From: Topomyia yanbarensis
Lineage: Eukaryota; Arthropoda; Insecta; Diptera; Culicidae
Direction: 5' to 3'
DNA: 64,000 bases
NCBI RefSeq assembly: GCF_030247195.1
Contig: NW_026683316.1
Span: 248,001 to 312,000, forward strand
Positions 1-11,358 of the stretch are shown here, one piece after another. Position 1 is the first letter of the stretch. The number at the start of each line of letters is the position of its first letter. Made by a program: the position numbers and the translations under genes. The notes beneath the pieces are model-generated. The model ran no database searches. It saw nothing but the letters and a program-made list of their open reading frames with translations, and was not told the origin of the DNA.

Positions 1-180
1 TAGGTCGGATTGGCGGATGGTATTCTTCGGACCCGCGGGGAATCCTTCGGACCTCGAGTCGCTCTCGCTTCAGATTCCGTAGTGATAAGGGCGACGGCGG
101 TTACATAGTGGCAGTCTGAAGCATATCGGTTCCACACGGCAAGAGGAAACTTCTAAAAACGAGAAATAAAAAGAGAGGGG
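1..180 (-). other. 3' untranslated region of the LOA-like LINE
   Basis: This sequence lies directly downstream (minus strand) of the stop codon of the LINE ORF at 181-1983 and holds no ORF. It is read as the element's 3' UTR and runs off the window edge, so the tail and target-site duplication cannot be seen. The assignment is by position only. Confidence 0.55.
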
Positions 181-1983
181 CTAAATTGGGATATTTATCG
201 TTTTTATGAAAGTATAAATAAGGGACATATAGGGGAAATCACGATTTGCCAGCATATCTCGGACTGGGACATTGGGTGGTCTACCTCGGGCCCGAAGGGA
301 ATCCATTAACTGAGACCTGGCGTCCAAATACCCGGCGCATACCCAGACAACGTGCTCGATGTCATGATAGCCTTCGTCACAAGCGCACAGACTACTCTCC
401 GCAAGCCCAATACGCCGCAAATGTGCATCTAAGGTGTAGTGGTTGGACATAAGTCGGGACATTACACGAATAAAATCCCGACCCACATCCATCCCCCTGA
501 ACCAAGGTTTCGTTGATACCTTTGGGATAATCGAATGTAGCCATCGTCCAAGTTCACCATTGCTCCACGAGGTTTGCCAACTGTTGAGTGTCCTCTGACG
601 ACAAATACTAAAAAATTCGTTGAAGCAGATTGGTCTTTCGTATATGTCACCATTTAATGCGCCCACCTTTGCTAATGAGTCGGCCTTTTCATTGCCCGGG
701 ATAGAACAATGAGAGGGGACCCAAACAAAGGTAATCTGATAAGATTTTTCAGATAACGTACACAAGGACTCCTGTATCTTCCCCAGAAAATACGGGAATT
801 GCTTTTTAGGCTTCACCGCACGAAGAGCCTCGATAGAGCTGAGGCTGTCCGAAATGATGAAGTAGTGATCTGTGGGCAGAGTGTCGATGATCCCAAGGGT
901 GTACTGAATTGCAGCTAACTCTGCTACGTAAACTGAAGCAGGATCATTGAGCTTGAATGAAGCGGTGATAGTATTGTTGAAGATACCGAAGCCAGTGGAC
1001 CCATCGAGATTTGATCCGTCAGTGTAGAACATTTTGTCACAGTCGACTTCTCGGAATTTATTATAAAATATATTGGGGATCACTTGAGGGCGTATATGGT
1101 CCGGGATTCCACGAATCTCTTCCTTCATGGATGTGTCGAAGAATACAGTAGAATCAGAAGTATCTAGGAAACGGACACGGTTGGGAGTATACCTAGAAGG
1201 ATTAATGCTCTGTGCCATGTAGTCGAAGTACAAGGACACAAATCGGGTTTGAGAATTAAGCTCGACGAGCCTCTCGAAGTTTTCAATCACCAACGGGTTC
1301 AGAATGTCGCATCGGATGAGCAATCGATATGAGAGTTCCCAAAATCGATTTTTTAGCGGAAGAACGCCCGCCAGCACTTCGAGACTCATCGTATGGGTCG
1401 AATGCATGCAACCCAAGGCAATGCGCAAGCAACGATACTGGATTCTCTCCAGTTTGATGAAGTGTATGTTCGCAGCGGAGCGGAAACAGAAACACCCGTA
1501 CTCCATCACCGACAATATCGTTGTTTTGTACAACCTGATCAGGTCTCCTGGGTGAGCACCCCACCATGTTCCAGTTATTGTTCGGAGAAAATTGATCCTT
1601 TGTTGGCATTTCTGTTTCAGATACCTAATGTGACATCCCCAGGTACCTTTAGAGTCGAACCAGACCCCGAGATATTTAAATGTGAAAACCTGGTTGATCG
1701 TTGCACCCATTAATAGAAGCTGGAGTTGCGCCGGTTCACGCTTCCTAGAAAAAACAACCAACTCAGTTTTCTCCGTGGAGAACTCAATACCCAGCTGAAG
1801 AGCCCAAGCAGACAAATTGTCCAAGGTATTTTGTAATGGTCCTTGCAAGTCGGCAGCTTTGGGCCCTGTAACAGAGACCACCCCGTCGTCTGCAAGTTGC
1901 CTTAGCGTGCATGAATTGGCAAGACAATCGTCAATGTCATTCACGTAAAAATTGTAGAGCAGGGGACTTAGACATGAGCCCTA
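181..1983 (-). CDS. ORF2 C-terminal half (reverse transcriptase + RNase H), 5'-truncated LOA/Lian-like LINE
   Basis: This is a long open frame from a non-LTR retrotransposon, whose ORF2 protein copies the element's RNA into DNA at a nicked genomic target. The first residues are the end of the RT palm: a QGSCLSPLL-type block is partly readable just upstream of the first Met (1944), and LADD, the catalytic two-aspartate box, is at residues 17-20. Thumb and connection follow. A complete RNase H domain lies at about 303-430, with D309 (YTDGS), E342, D366 (ISDS), H412 and D422, so the DEDD set is intact. A CCHC-like knuckle near the C-terminus is typical of such elements. RNase H after RT points to the LOA/I/R1 group; Lian-like is my best family guess. 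A TAG just upstream and loss of the endonuclease and most of the RT mark it as a 5'-truncated dead copy, but the retained 587 codons have no break, so it is fairly young. Confidence 0.85.
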
Positions 1984-2154
1984 AAAGAAACAACGTTGGA
2001 AATACCTAGAAAAATTTTCTCCTGGTTTCAAACCTAAATCTTACGTATTCCGACATGATGGTTGTAATAAATTTATTAATAGTACCAAGGTGTAAATCGT
2101 GCAGACGCATATCAATCTTATCATTGTCAACATATACGGGTATCTTGGTCCTAA
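1984..2154 (-). other. Degenerate stretch, possibly decayed upstream RT of the LINE
   Basis: On the minus strand short peptides resembling an RT fingers/palm region can be read in shifting frames leading into the QG block of the neighbouring LINE. No continuous frame remains. It may be a decayed continuation of the element at 181-1983 or unrelated intron sequence. Confidence 0.3.
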
Positions 2155-2156
2155 TA

Positions 2157-2260
2157 CTATGCTCACACTGCAGAGTTAAAACACGTTATAATAAATAGCA
2201 ACAAGAAAAATGTCATCAAGATAGCGTTAAAACACGTTTTAACTCGTAGTGTGAACGTAG
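2157..2260. mobile_element. 104-bp palindromic MITE with TA duplication (copy 1)
   Basis: The ends are inverted repeats of about 32 bp (CTATGCTCACACTGC at the left; the right end reads back as CTACGTTCACACTAC), flanked by TA on both sides (2155-2156 and 2261-2262). The core contains AACAAGAAAAATGTCA. Two further 104-bp copies sit at 32765-32868 and 44946-45049. TA duplication plus this form fits a Tc1/mariner-mobilised MITE; there is no coding capacity. Confidence 0.75.
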
Positions 2261-2789
2261 TATAACATTATCATGCTCAACGACGTATTGCATGTTGTCT
2301 TCCATAGCGTAGCTTTTCGTTATGGCCAAAGTTTTAATCGTTATCAGTAACGAGAGTGTGGTGGGCTTGTATAACGACGACTTCCGTTAGTCTGAACTGC
2401 ATTTGCAAATTTGCTGTTGAATTTTGCTGTTGAGTTTCAAACATCTTAAAATGAATGATCGATATCGCACCGATGAAAGTAACGGTGCTTTATTGTTCAC
2501 ACTGGCTTGGGACGAATTTTATTATTCGATTGCTTTGCTTGTTTATAATACTGGCATGGTATACATAGACAGCAGACTTTAGGTAGAAACGTTCGTTTGA
2601 TTTACTGCACTGTTAACAAGCAGAGCAACTGAATAGGTACTGGTATCAACCCTGTAGTAATTCCATGATCCCCAGCTCGAGAGAGCACTCAATGAAATTT
2701 TTCCACGATGGTTGATATTTTTCTTTTTAAGGAATGGTTTTCCAGTTAGATGAAAAAAAGCCACTAGCCAGTGAACACAAGTAGAAGCA

Positions 2790-3528
2790 GAAGCACCAAA
2801 ACTCCGATGTGTCTTTTCAGAGGTACCAAAGGGAATTCTTCGAGTCCCGGATTGAAGGCGATTTGAGCCGAGTAGAAGCGCTGGTAACCATTGTTTCATC
2901 GATATTGACGAGGCACTCTTGAGAGATAAAAAAAACCATCGGAAGGTACAATGGGGAGATTCGACTGTATTAAGTTGTTTGTCGCATTCCGATGGAGGAT
3001 GAGTATACGTTGTAGTTATGGTTGCGGTCGGTCGTAACTACGATCTGGAGCATAGTGAAAAGCGAAGACTTAATAAATCTAGGGGCAGATCACTTGTGAT
3101 GCATTTTTAAAAATCAGCTAAATTAAATGCATTTCTTTCCATTAAAATAGAAATTCGTAATGTATTTTGCGTTGCGTGCAATGTATTTTGCGTTGCGTGT
3201 AAGACGTCAAAACCCTACAAAAAATCAGCCCTACATTCAACAAAACGTCGAACAAAGTGAATCAGCGTAGGACGTTTGTTAAACAAAATTTTTTGCGAGG
3301 GAGTGCAAAGTTGATGCAAAAATGGAAATTAAATGCATTTTTTCTAATTTGATGAAAATTTGTTATATATTTTTAGAGTGATCTGCCCCTAGGAATAAAT
3401 AGAAATATATTAGGCTTCCAGGAGAAAAACCAGGACAAATCAAACATTTTCCTCGACTTCCCAGGACACCAGGACAATCAATGCAAAACCAGGCCATGTC
3501 CTGGGAAACCAGGACGTATGGTCACCCT
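2790..3528. mobile_element. Partial hAT-type element related to 14756-15890
   Basis: The right end (TATGGTCACCCT, ending 3528) and about 700 bp inward align by eye with the right half of the intact element at 14756-15890, including a motif around 2850 (GGATTGAAGGCGATTTGAGC) and the repeated 'accaggac' words near the end. The left terminus is not recognisable, so the copy is truncated or its left half is too diverged. It is interrupted by the MITE at 3082-3389. It has no transposase. Confidence 0.6.
3082..3389. mobile_element. 308-bp MITE with TA duplication, nested in the hAT-type fragment
   Basis: Perfect terminal inverted repeats GGGGCAGATCACT / AGTGATCTGCCCC are flanked by TA (3080-3081 and 3390-3391). 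The host sequence on both sides matches the uninterrupted relative at 15740-15780, confirming insertion. Inside, a 20-bp word is repeated with a 21-bp period at 3159-3178 and 3180-3199. There is no ORF. Confidence 0.8.
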
Positions 3529-3536
3529 ACTTAAAG

Positions 3537-4076
3537 CAATTCCAACGGTAAACTACTTTTTAATGATTGCTCTGCTGGTTATTATTCAATTTTGTTCCCG
3601 AATGGTCCTACGTGCTATTCGTCTGTAAGGAATCCATCAACAATTGATTTGGTTTTGACAGACCAAAGTCACCTTTGTAGCGAATTACAATTGTTGATTA
3701 CACATACTGACTTTGATTCTGATCATCTTCCAGTAATTTTTTCACTTTCTCAAGAAGTTGTTTCCAATCCCATCAGCTCAGTGTTCAATTATCACAAAAC
3801 AAATTGGGAAAGGTACGAAACTTATATTGAGAATAATTTGAATCATGACCTTGATTTACTGAATAAAGCTGACATTGATACGGCATTACAAAATTTAAGT
3901 AATTCTATAGTTGATGCTAGAAATTTATCAGTACCCACAAAACAGTAAAAAATTTAATGCTCCTATTATTGACGACGATCTTCATCGACGTCAATATCAA
4001 CGTTCTCGTGATCCTGCTATGAAATGTATCTATCAGGATCTACAAAAAGAAATTAAGCACAGATTCACACTCTTAA
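3537..4076 (+). pseudogene. Jockey-clade LINE ORF2, endonuclease C-terminus and linker
   Basis: In frame from about 3541 the translation gives the end of an apurinic-like endonuclease domain, with the family blocks TIDLVLTD and SDHLPVIFSL, the latter holding the catalytic Asp-His pair. The frame breaks near 3945 and continues in another frame through the linker (NAPIIDDDLHRRQYQRSRDP, then QKEIKHRFTLLR) before the insertion at 4077. The N-terminal endonuclease and ORF1 are absent: the fragment begins immediately after the hAT-type terminus at 3528. The ORF resumes at 5524, 9824 and 12334. Confidence 0.8.
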
Positions 4077-4277
4077 GGTTGCACAGAGAATGCGCAAAAT
4101 TCACAAACGAAAAAAGCAGTTTTTTTCCACACCGTATGTCAGATCTTCATAAAAATCAATCAGCGTATGTAGAATGTTGTTACAGTACTGCTGATTGATT
4201 TTTATGAAGATCTGATATACGATGTGGAAAAAAACTGCTTTTTTCGTTTGCGAATTTTGTGCGTTCTCTGTGCAACC
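4077..4277. repeat. Fold-back inverted repeat, 88-bp arms
   Basis: Bases 4077-4164 are the reverse complement of 4190-4277 with only a handful of mismatches; a 25-bp loop separates them. The right arm continues directly into the 5' region of the ORF1-only element, and the left arm abuts the interrupted Jockey ORF. This is the configuration expected if the 5' end of a retroelement was copied in both directions (twin priming with overlapping products), or if the element carries a terminal hairpin. Confidence 0.85.
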
Positions 4278-5523
4278 AAATGAAAATTTCGCAAATGACG
4301 TCGTTTTTGTGCTGCCGTGTTATTTCGCTGCTCTGTTAAAAACGCGTTACTATACGTGATTTCGATTCCGTGAAGAATTGGTTGTGATATAGAACTGTAG
4401 CTGTACATCGTGATTGTCGATTCCCGGTATTAACCCGTATTAATCCCTAAATATCGAGATCCCGAGGATTTTTGTGTGAAATTATCACCTCGAAGCAACA
4501 GCACCGGCAACGTATTCTTTTGTTTCCACGGCTTGCCCTGATATCAAACTGCTGAAAGCGTCTTTTATCTCATCGCGCAGCTTTGACCTACGATCGCACT
4601 TGAAAGATGGATATGGCATGCGGAAAATGTAATCGTATCGTTGAAAAGGCAAATTCAGTTATTTGTGACGGTTTTTGCAACGGCTGGCGTGTATTTTATA
4701 AGCAATGCACTGGCTTAACTGATAATGAGCTTCACGCTTGCACCAACTCCAACATTTTTTGGATGTGTGATAGCGTTGATGTGTTGAAAAACACCAGATT
4801 TCGCAACTCAATTAGTTCGCTCGTTGCCGTGCACGCTAGTCGTGAAAAGGAACGCGATAAGGAGATCGAAAATTTAAGGACCAGTATCGATCTGTTGAAT
4901 GCGTCTGTAAGCAACTTTTTAGAAGTGACGAAACCTACTCAACAATATGAGCATGCTGTCAACGTTTCTACGCAAGATATAGTTGATCTTCTGTCCTCGA
5001 CCATGAAAGAAGTTCCACTATCGAGTTTCTCGAGTACCGATGATAGATTCAAGCTATTCTTGACAAATATCGGTAGCGACGTTAGCGAAGAACAGGTGTC
5101 AAATCTTGTGACCACATGTCTGGATGCTAAAATGCCAATACTAGTGAAAAGCTTCTACCAGCGTGGCAGGATATTTCGGCTCTCGACTTCATTTCATTTA
5201 AAGTTGAATTGGATTCAACTTTAAAAGGAAAAGCGTTATCTCCAAAAACATGGCCTCGTGGTATACGGTTTCGAGAGTTTCGAAATAACAATTCCGCACT
5301 TCCTTGGATCCCACCTCAACATGGAAATACATAGGCTTGCATGTGAAACATGAGAAATGTAAAAAAAAGTTGTTTTGTGTTGATTAACGTATTGCTACTT
5401 ATGTTTTAATGTATTGTAATATTGCTTATTATGAAAAAAGCGTATGTGTGTGTTTGTATCTGAATTAATATTGATTAGTTGTAAGTAATTTCAATAAGTC
5501 CGTTGAAAAAATCAATAAAATGA
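4165..5523 (+). mobile_element. ORF1-only retroelement inserted in the Jockey ORF2
   Basis: About 330 bp of 5' region is followed by one ORF1-type frame (4607-5334) and about 190 bp of AT-rich 3' region that ends in AATAAAATGAAATGAAATG, a simple-repeat tail like those of LINEs. No endonuclease or RT follows; the Jockey RT resumes immediately after the tail. This makes it a half-LINE, which would need another element's RT. A target duplication is not evident, perhaps because some Jockey codons were lost at insertion. Confidence 0.6.
4607..5334 (+). pseudogene. LINE ORF1-like protein with PHD-type zinc finger and coiled coil (one frameshift)
   Basis: The N-terminus has a cysteine pattern like a PHD finger: C5-x2-C8, C20-x3-C24, then C34, C45 and WMC at 52-54; the usual His position (before the C34 pair) reads Tyr. 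Residues 85-115 are charged and heptad-like, a likely coiled coil. A predicted nucleic-acid-binding C-terminal part follows. The open frame stops at 5224, but from about 5160 a neighbouring frame continues with ALDFISFKVELD and WPRGIRFREF, which matches the ending of insect LINE ORF1 proteins, and stops at 5332-5334. One frameshift therefore separates the two parts. ORF1 proteins package LINE RNA; here no ORF2 accompanies it. Confidence 0.65.
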
Positions 5524-7017
5524 AATGAAATGAAACAAATCAAGCCAAATTCTAAACATTTCTGGAAACTTTCTAAGGTTCTTAAGAAACCTCAGAAACC
5601 TATACCAGCTTTGAAGGAAGGTGACATACTGCTTACAAACGAAGAAAAAGCTCAAAATCTTGCTCAGCAGTTTGAAAGCGTCCATAATTTTAATCTTAAC
5701 GTTGTGAGTCCTATTGAAACCGAAGTCTTACAAAAATATGAAAACGTTTCAAATCAAGTATTGTCTCTAGACGATATTGTTGAAACAAACTATGATGAGA
5801 TCAAATCCATCATGAAAAAGTTAAAAAATATGGTAGCTCCAGGTTATGATGGAATTTTTAACATTATTCTTAAAAACCTTCCCGAAATCACCATGAGATA
5901 CTTGGTCAAAATATTCAACAAATGTTTTGAATTAGCATACTTCCCTGAAAGATGGACAAATGCCAAGGTTATTCTTATTCTGAAGGCAGATAAAAACCCA
6001 GCAGAAGCATCTAGCTATCTACCAATTAGTTTACTCTCTTCTATTAGTAAATTATTTGGAAAAAATCATCCTAACTAGAATGATGTCACATATCAATGAA
6101 AATTCTATTTTCCTTCCTGAGCAGTTTGGATTTCGTATTGGACATTCAACTACTCATCAACTTGTGAGAGTAACTAACATGATAAAGGCAAATATCTCAG
6201 AGGGCTATTCCACTGGAGTTGCTCTTCTAGACATCGAAAAAGCTCTCGACAGTGTTTGGCACAAAGGATTAATTTCCAAAATGTGGGATTTCAATTTTCC
6301 AATTTACATAATAAAGATAATTAAAAATTATCTTGATAACCGTACCTTACAGGTTTCTTATCAGAATTGTAAATCTAATAAGCTACCTGTTAAAGCAGGC
6401 GTCCCTCAAGGATCAAGCGTCGCACCAATCCTATACAACATTTTTACCTCTGATCTTCCAAATCTACCTACAGGCTGTAAAAAGTCACTTTTCTGTGATG
6501 ATACTAGCATCTCAGCCACTGGTAGGAGTCTTCGAATTATCTGCAGTCGACTGCAACGAAGCTTGAATATTTTCAATGATTACCTGAAAAAATGGAAAAT
6601 TTCCACTAATGCGGCAAAACACAATTGATTGTGTTTCCGCATAAGCCAAGAGCTTCTTCTCTTAAACCAAATAATAGCCATATTATTAAATTTAATGGTC
6701 TGTATTTAACTTGGTCAGATCAAGTTAAAAGGAATCCAAACAAAATGCAACAAATATATAAAATGTTTATACCCTATTATAAATAGGAATTCTAGGCTCT
6801 GCCTAAAGAACAAACTATTAATTTATAAACAAATATTTAGACCGGCAATGCTATATGCAGTGCCAATCTGGGCAAGTTGTTGTGCTACTAGGAAGAAAAC
6901 GCTTCAAAGGATTCAGAATAAAATTCTGAAAATGATTTTGAAGCGTCCTCCCTGGTTTAACACAAATGAGTTGCACAGACTCGCAAACATAGAAACATTA
7001 GAAATTATGACGAACAG
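5524..7017 (+). pseudogene. Jockey-clade LINE reverse transcriptase (frameshifted)
   Basis: This continues the ORF2 interrupted at 4077. The blocks in order are KPNSKHFWKLSKVL (linker), APGYDGIFN (fingers), a degraded RPISLL block (reads YLPISLLSS), EQFGFRIGHSTTHQL, LDIEKALDSVWH (motif A, catalytic Asp), GVPQGSSVAPILYNIF (motif B) and FCDDTSI (motif C, both Asp present, Cys for the usual Ala). Frame changes occur near 6055, near 6625 (next to a short ACACAATTGATTGTGT palindrome) and near 6735. The thumb region ends at 7017 with TNS, where the DNA element with TA duplication starts. It is inactive by frameshift and interruption. Confidence 0.85.
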
Positions 7018-7019
7018 TA

Positions 7020-9821
7020 GGGTAAACCGAGGAGATTTGAAACAGAGGAGAGTTGAAGCAGTGCCTAGCGAAACCGTACCGTCAGGGATTCAACACTAAT
7101 GCATTTATTTTATTTATATCGTGCCCACAAATCCTCCAATACACGCTAACTACGTTAAATGAGTGAATAAGTATTTACGGTAAACACACTACAAAAACCT
7201 GTTTTAATCCACCTAGTGGTGCAATTGTGCCTTTCTCAATAATGAACACGAGAATTTTAAGTTGTTTATATTTATTAAAAACTTTCAAATGTATACATTG
7301 CAATTTTATTATACATGACTTGACAACTATATACAAGTAAAGAAATCATTATTCGAGTTCTAAAATGTTGCAAAAGAAAAACCAGCCACGGTAATATTTA
7401 ATTGAAAAAAGGAGCGAAATCGGTTAAGTTCCAAAAAGTCGATTATCATAAAAAAAAAATTTTATGTTAAACCTCGATGTTTCATGCATTTCAAAGATGT
7501 TTGGCATCAAAAATACGAATTCGATTTCTGAAATTTCATGGGTCCCCTAATTTTATATGTAACCGGACGGTTCAGTTTATATTTCCGGAACCATATAAGC
7601 GATCCGCGCGAAATTTTATAGACATCTGTGAGGATATTATAGCTATCATCAGCTAAGTTTGCGAAAATCGGCCCAACCATTTCCGGGAAATTGATGTTTG
7701 TTCGTTAATTTTGAAAGATGGCCGCTTTTCCCGGGCACTTCCGAAATCATCTGGTCCGATGGTCAATGTAGCTAAAGAAAGTTTGGTTGGCCTTTGGTGA
7801 TCTAGAACTGCAAATTCAAGTAGTTTGAGAGACATTTTAGCGAAGTTTTAACCTTTTTTGCTTTCATCGGAGTATCGGTTTGAATTACAATTTGCTATGT
7901 AATCGCACGCCACAACCCGTAACTCCAGAACCGGAAGTGATCGGGATGAAATTTAATCATTAACGGGGGCGCAACACCTTTCATTTGAGACTAAGTTTGG
8001 TTGAACCGGTCTAGCCATCTCCGAGAAACCGATGTGACTGTTATTCTGAATTTAGATACTTCCGCCGGGGCTTCCGGAACCGAGGATGGTGGCCAATGTG
8101 GTCAAATAGACTTTGAATGGCTGTTAGTGACCTAATACTACAAATCGAAGCAGTTGTGGTCATATTTTGGAAAAAATTTCACCTTTATACATTCATTGCA
8201 GAATTTATTAAAATCGACATTTTCTGCGTGTTCGTACTCATCACCCTGTAATTCCGGAACCGGAAGTCGGGTCCATTACAAATTCAATAGCAGCCTATGG
8301 GAACGTTGCACCTTTTATTTGAGACTAAGTTTGTCAAAATCGGTTCATCCATCTCTGAGAAAAATGAGTGACATTTTTTTGTCACATACACACACAGACG
8401 CACATTCACACACATACACACGCACAGACATTTGCCGAACTCGACGAACTGAATCGAATGGTATATGTCACTCGGCCCTCCGGGCCTCCGTTGAAAAGTC
8501 GGTTTTCAGAGCAATTGCAATAGCTTTCTATTGAGAAAGGCAAAAAGGTGCGAAATCGGCAGTCCCAAAAAGTCGATTTTTATAAAAAAAAACGAACTGA
8601 ACTGTATATGTCACTCGGCTCTCCGGGCCTCCGTTAAAAAGTCGGTTTTCAGAGCAATTGCAAAACCTTTCTATTGAGAAAGGCAAAAACGAGCAAATGT
8701 AAGTATTCGTTATATTCTTCAAATTGGAATTAATAGGATATTGTGTGATTAAGTTTTACCGAGAAAATATCATTATTATGTTGTCTTACAGTTACCATTT
8801 ATGAATTGTATGCGTTTTTTTTTTCTATCTTTTCCATGTATAAATTGTAAGTTGTGTAACAAACCTTATTTCTCGACCTAGGAGAGTTGAAACACCTTGT
8901 TTCAACTCTCCTCGATAATGAACTTCTAGTCTTATGGTAATGTTATAATCACATTAACGTTCCTTAATAAATAATAATAATCAAGATTCTTCTTTCCTGA
9001 ATTGATAACAGTGATCAACATTCTTAATTTATTAGTTCTAGGTCATTTATAACCACGGAATATGCATTTGTTCTAATTGTTTACTCCTATCAGTTTCTGA
9101 AGCTTGGAGCGAAGTAACCATAATTCAAAATATACCAAATACTACCGATATGGATACCAAATTATCTGTTTTCATAAACCCGTAATATAAATAGTATCGC
9201 TGGTCATATCAACCATTTTGATGAATGCAGAATGTCCTAGGGAAAGTGGTTGGACAATAATACAAAGCTAAATATATACGAAAAATGGATATCAAATTTA
9301 TCGATTTTACAGTTATAGTTAATTAGTGGTTAGGAAAAGTATCTGACTATTATTACTGCTGATATCAGTGTAGAAATTCCTCCATTTGTAACCAAATTCT
9401 AATATAAATTTTCAAAACAAGTGTTAGTTTATACGTAGATACACACTGTGAAAAATATTGATAATAATGCATGTCATTTTAAGGAATTATCTTAGTGTGA
9501 ATGAATAAAAATGACATAATTGCAACATTTGATGCTTTAGAAAACGTTTTGATAATATTTAAAATAATTGGTTACTTGTTTCAACTCACATTGATTGCTG
9601 TTTCAACTTACCTCGGTATGAGGAGAGTTGAAACAAAGAGAACACTGTTGCAAAAATCAATATATTTATGCTTTGTTATTGATTTGTACCAGTTTTTCTA
9701 ATGTAATTTGATAAAGCATAAACCGAAGTAAGAAATTTAAAAATAAGCAATCATCGAATGACAGTTTTTGTCGATTTATCTAAAATAACAAAAAATTGTT
9801 TCGACCCTCCTCGGTCTCCCC
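7020..9821. mobile_element. 2.8-kb DNA element with TA duplication, interrupting the Jockey RT
   Basis: The left end reads GGGTAAACCGAGGAGATTTG and the right end reads back as GGGGAGACCGAGGAGGGTCG, so the termini are imperfect inverted repeats. TA flanks both sides (7018-7019, 9822-9823). Deleting the element plus one TA restores the Jockey reading frame across the site (TNS-IISNFRQKS), which fixes both boundaries. A 15-bp word close to GAGGAGAGTTGAAAC occurs about eight times in both orientations (7029, 7045, 8880, 8899, 9578, 9600, 9620, 9798), in some places as back-to-back pairs. There is no transposase ORF. It hosts an R335 copy at 7194-8690. TA duplication suggests Tc1/mariner-type mobilisation. 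Confidence 0.85.
7194..8690 (+). repeat. R335-family repeat, + orientation, nested
   Basis: It starts with the family's left boundary (ACCTGTTTTAATCCACC then GGTGCAATTGTGCCTTTCTC) and ends TTTCTATTGAGAAAGGCAAAAA. The interior shows the three related subunits marked by TCCGGAACCGGAAGT and CATTTGAGACTAAGTTTG words, then a short (CA)n tract at 8385-8426 and the GGCCCTCCGGGCCTCC block. The last block is duplicated (about 8440-8545 and 8590-8690). No credible coding frame is present. Confidence 0.75.
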
Positions 9822-9823
9822 TA

Positions 9824-9874
9824 TTATAAGCAACTTCCGACAAAAATCGTTGCAATTTTCATTTGCAACGATTA
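9824..9874 (+). pseudogene. Jockey ORF2 C-terminal codons between two insertions
   Basis: These few codons (IISNFRQKSLQFSFATI) match the conserved C-terminal block of Jockey-type ORF2 and continue the frame interrupted at 7017. They run into the 8-bp duplication of the next insertion at 9875. This short piece proves that the 7020-9821 and 9883-12325 elements are separate insertions into one LINE. Confidence 0.85.
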
Positions 9875-10379
9875 GCTCTCTTCAGGGCCGTCGAGAGCCG
9901 CGCCGGGCCCCGGGGTTTGAAGTACTGACGGGCCCTATCATAGTCATCTTATTTCAATACCGATTAGAGAAATTATACGGATGCAATTGTTTCAATTAAA
10001 CTATTTTTTTATGAAAATTGTTGATTTGACACGATTCAATGCGTTAGCTCAAACATGTAATAGATTTTAAACATATAATAGATGGAAAAAATAAAAATTT
10101 ATAAAAGAATATTTGTGGCTGGCCATCAGAATGACTTACGTCCGACTTGCCATTGCAATTGGAATCCTTTTTTGCGGCGTTGCCATACAGTCCATATCGC
10201 CATCGCTCATGCTCCCTTGACTCACGTTAATGCTACCATCGTTAATGCTGCTCAGAATCAGAGCTTAGAAAAATTGACATCCCTGCGTGAGCTTGAAAGA
10301 GAAACAAAATTCAATTCATGCCCGCCGCGATGAATCAAACGTTTGGTTTGTTTCCCTCATCCTTCGCTTTTTCGGTACA

Positions 10380-10720
10380 AAGCATTTATGTCCGCATATG
10401 TTCGGTTTCAGAAGCAAACTGAACCTTGTTTCTATGCTAGCTCTGAGAGGGATTATCAAGCAAAGTGCACCAGATATAAATTACACAATTCAGCTATGCT
10501 CGAAAATGTAAAAGAACTTCTGCCTTCAAACTGTCCACATAATAACAAATGAATGCTTTGGTTGGTGAATGAATTTATATTTCCTGTACACTCAACCATT
10601 CTATTCTTCATAAAATTTCAGTCAGTTTGGAAGTGAATGAATGAGGGGAGCGTTGAAACTGAATATTGTTTTCAGCAAATTAATCAGAAATAAGTAAATA
10701 AATGTGAAATTTCGCACCAC
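10380..10720 (+). repeat. Dispersed repeat segment shared with 40976-41300
   Basis: The two segments align by eye over about 300 bp: CTCTGAGAGGGATTA versus CTCTGAGTGGGATTA, a TATATTTCCT word, and GCGTTGAAACTGAAT near the end. The segment lies in the hAT-type element, so the other copy may be a fragment of the same family. Confidence 0.6.
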
Positions 10721-11264
10721 TGATGCTGGCTTGTTTCTTGTTGTTGGTATATGCTGTTGATTTTGAGGTACTAGATGCAGCTATTGCACTTGTCACTATG
10801 ACCTGAACGAATTTTCTTTACCGGTTTCTGAACATGGTATAATCGGTTTTGGAATCGCTTGTTACATTTGCGCTGACATTCAGAGGGTGACGATGACTGG
10901 GATCCTACAGCGAAGTCTGCTGTTAAAAAGACTGAGACACAGAGTTGTGAGAGAAAGAGTTTCAGCTTTTGGTGAAAACTAATGGGTAGAAAAAGTATCC
11001 AGTTAAATTCCCATATTTTTCTTCATAAAATGTGTACACTGGAACCTCCATTTACGAACCAAGCCATGGGTAAAAAAGTTCGCTTTACATTCTTACTAAA
11101 ATTCATTGTTTGAGCAACATTATCGTTAACCCTAACAATATTGGTATTTCCGAAACGGGCTTGACAAGTACATGATGAAAATTAATATTTGGTACCTTTT
11201 TGAAATCCAGGATGGACACTTCCGATTGAACAATAATCTCGATAACCCTAACAATTTGGGAATT

Positions 11265-11358
11265 GGGGTGGGCGTAGCGTAGTTGGTACATCGATTGCCT
11301 TGTACGCAGCGCACCTGGGTTTGAGTCCCGACCCCAGCATATAGGGTTAAAAAAAAAA
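11265..11358 (+). mobile_element. tRNA-derived SINE, head-only copy (Feilai-like)
   Basis: The first 85 bp match the tRNA-related head of the full SINE at 21547-21715: an A-box region (TAGCGTAGTTGGTA) and a B box (GGGTTTGAGTCCC). The element ends in A(10) directly after 'agggtt', without the usual body. It is flanked by TTGGGAATT at 11256-11264 and 11359-11367, a target duplication that confirms retrotransposition of the short form. Confidence 0.85.

Noticed and set aside
1283..1713. Open frames overlapping the LINE ORF in other frames
   Set aside because: Shadows of the RT/RNase H coding sequence with no family motifs.
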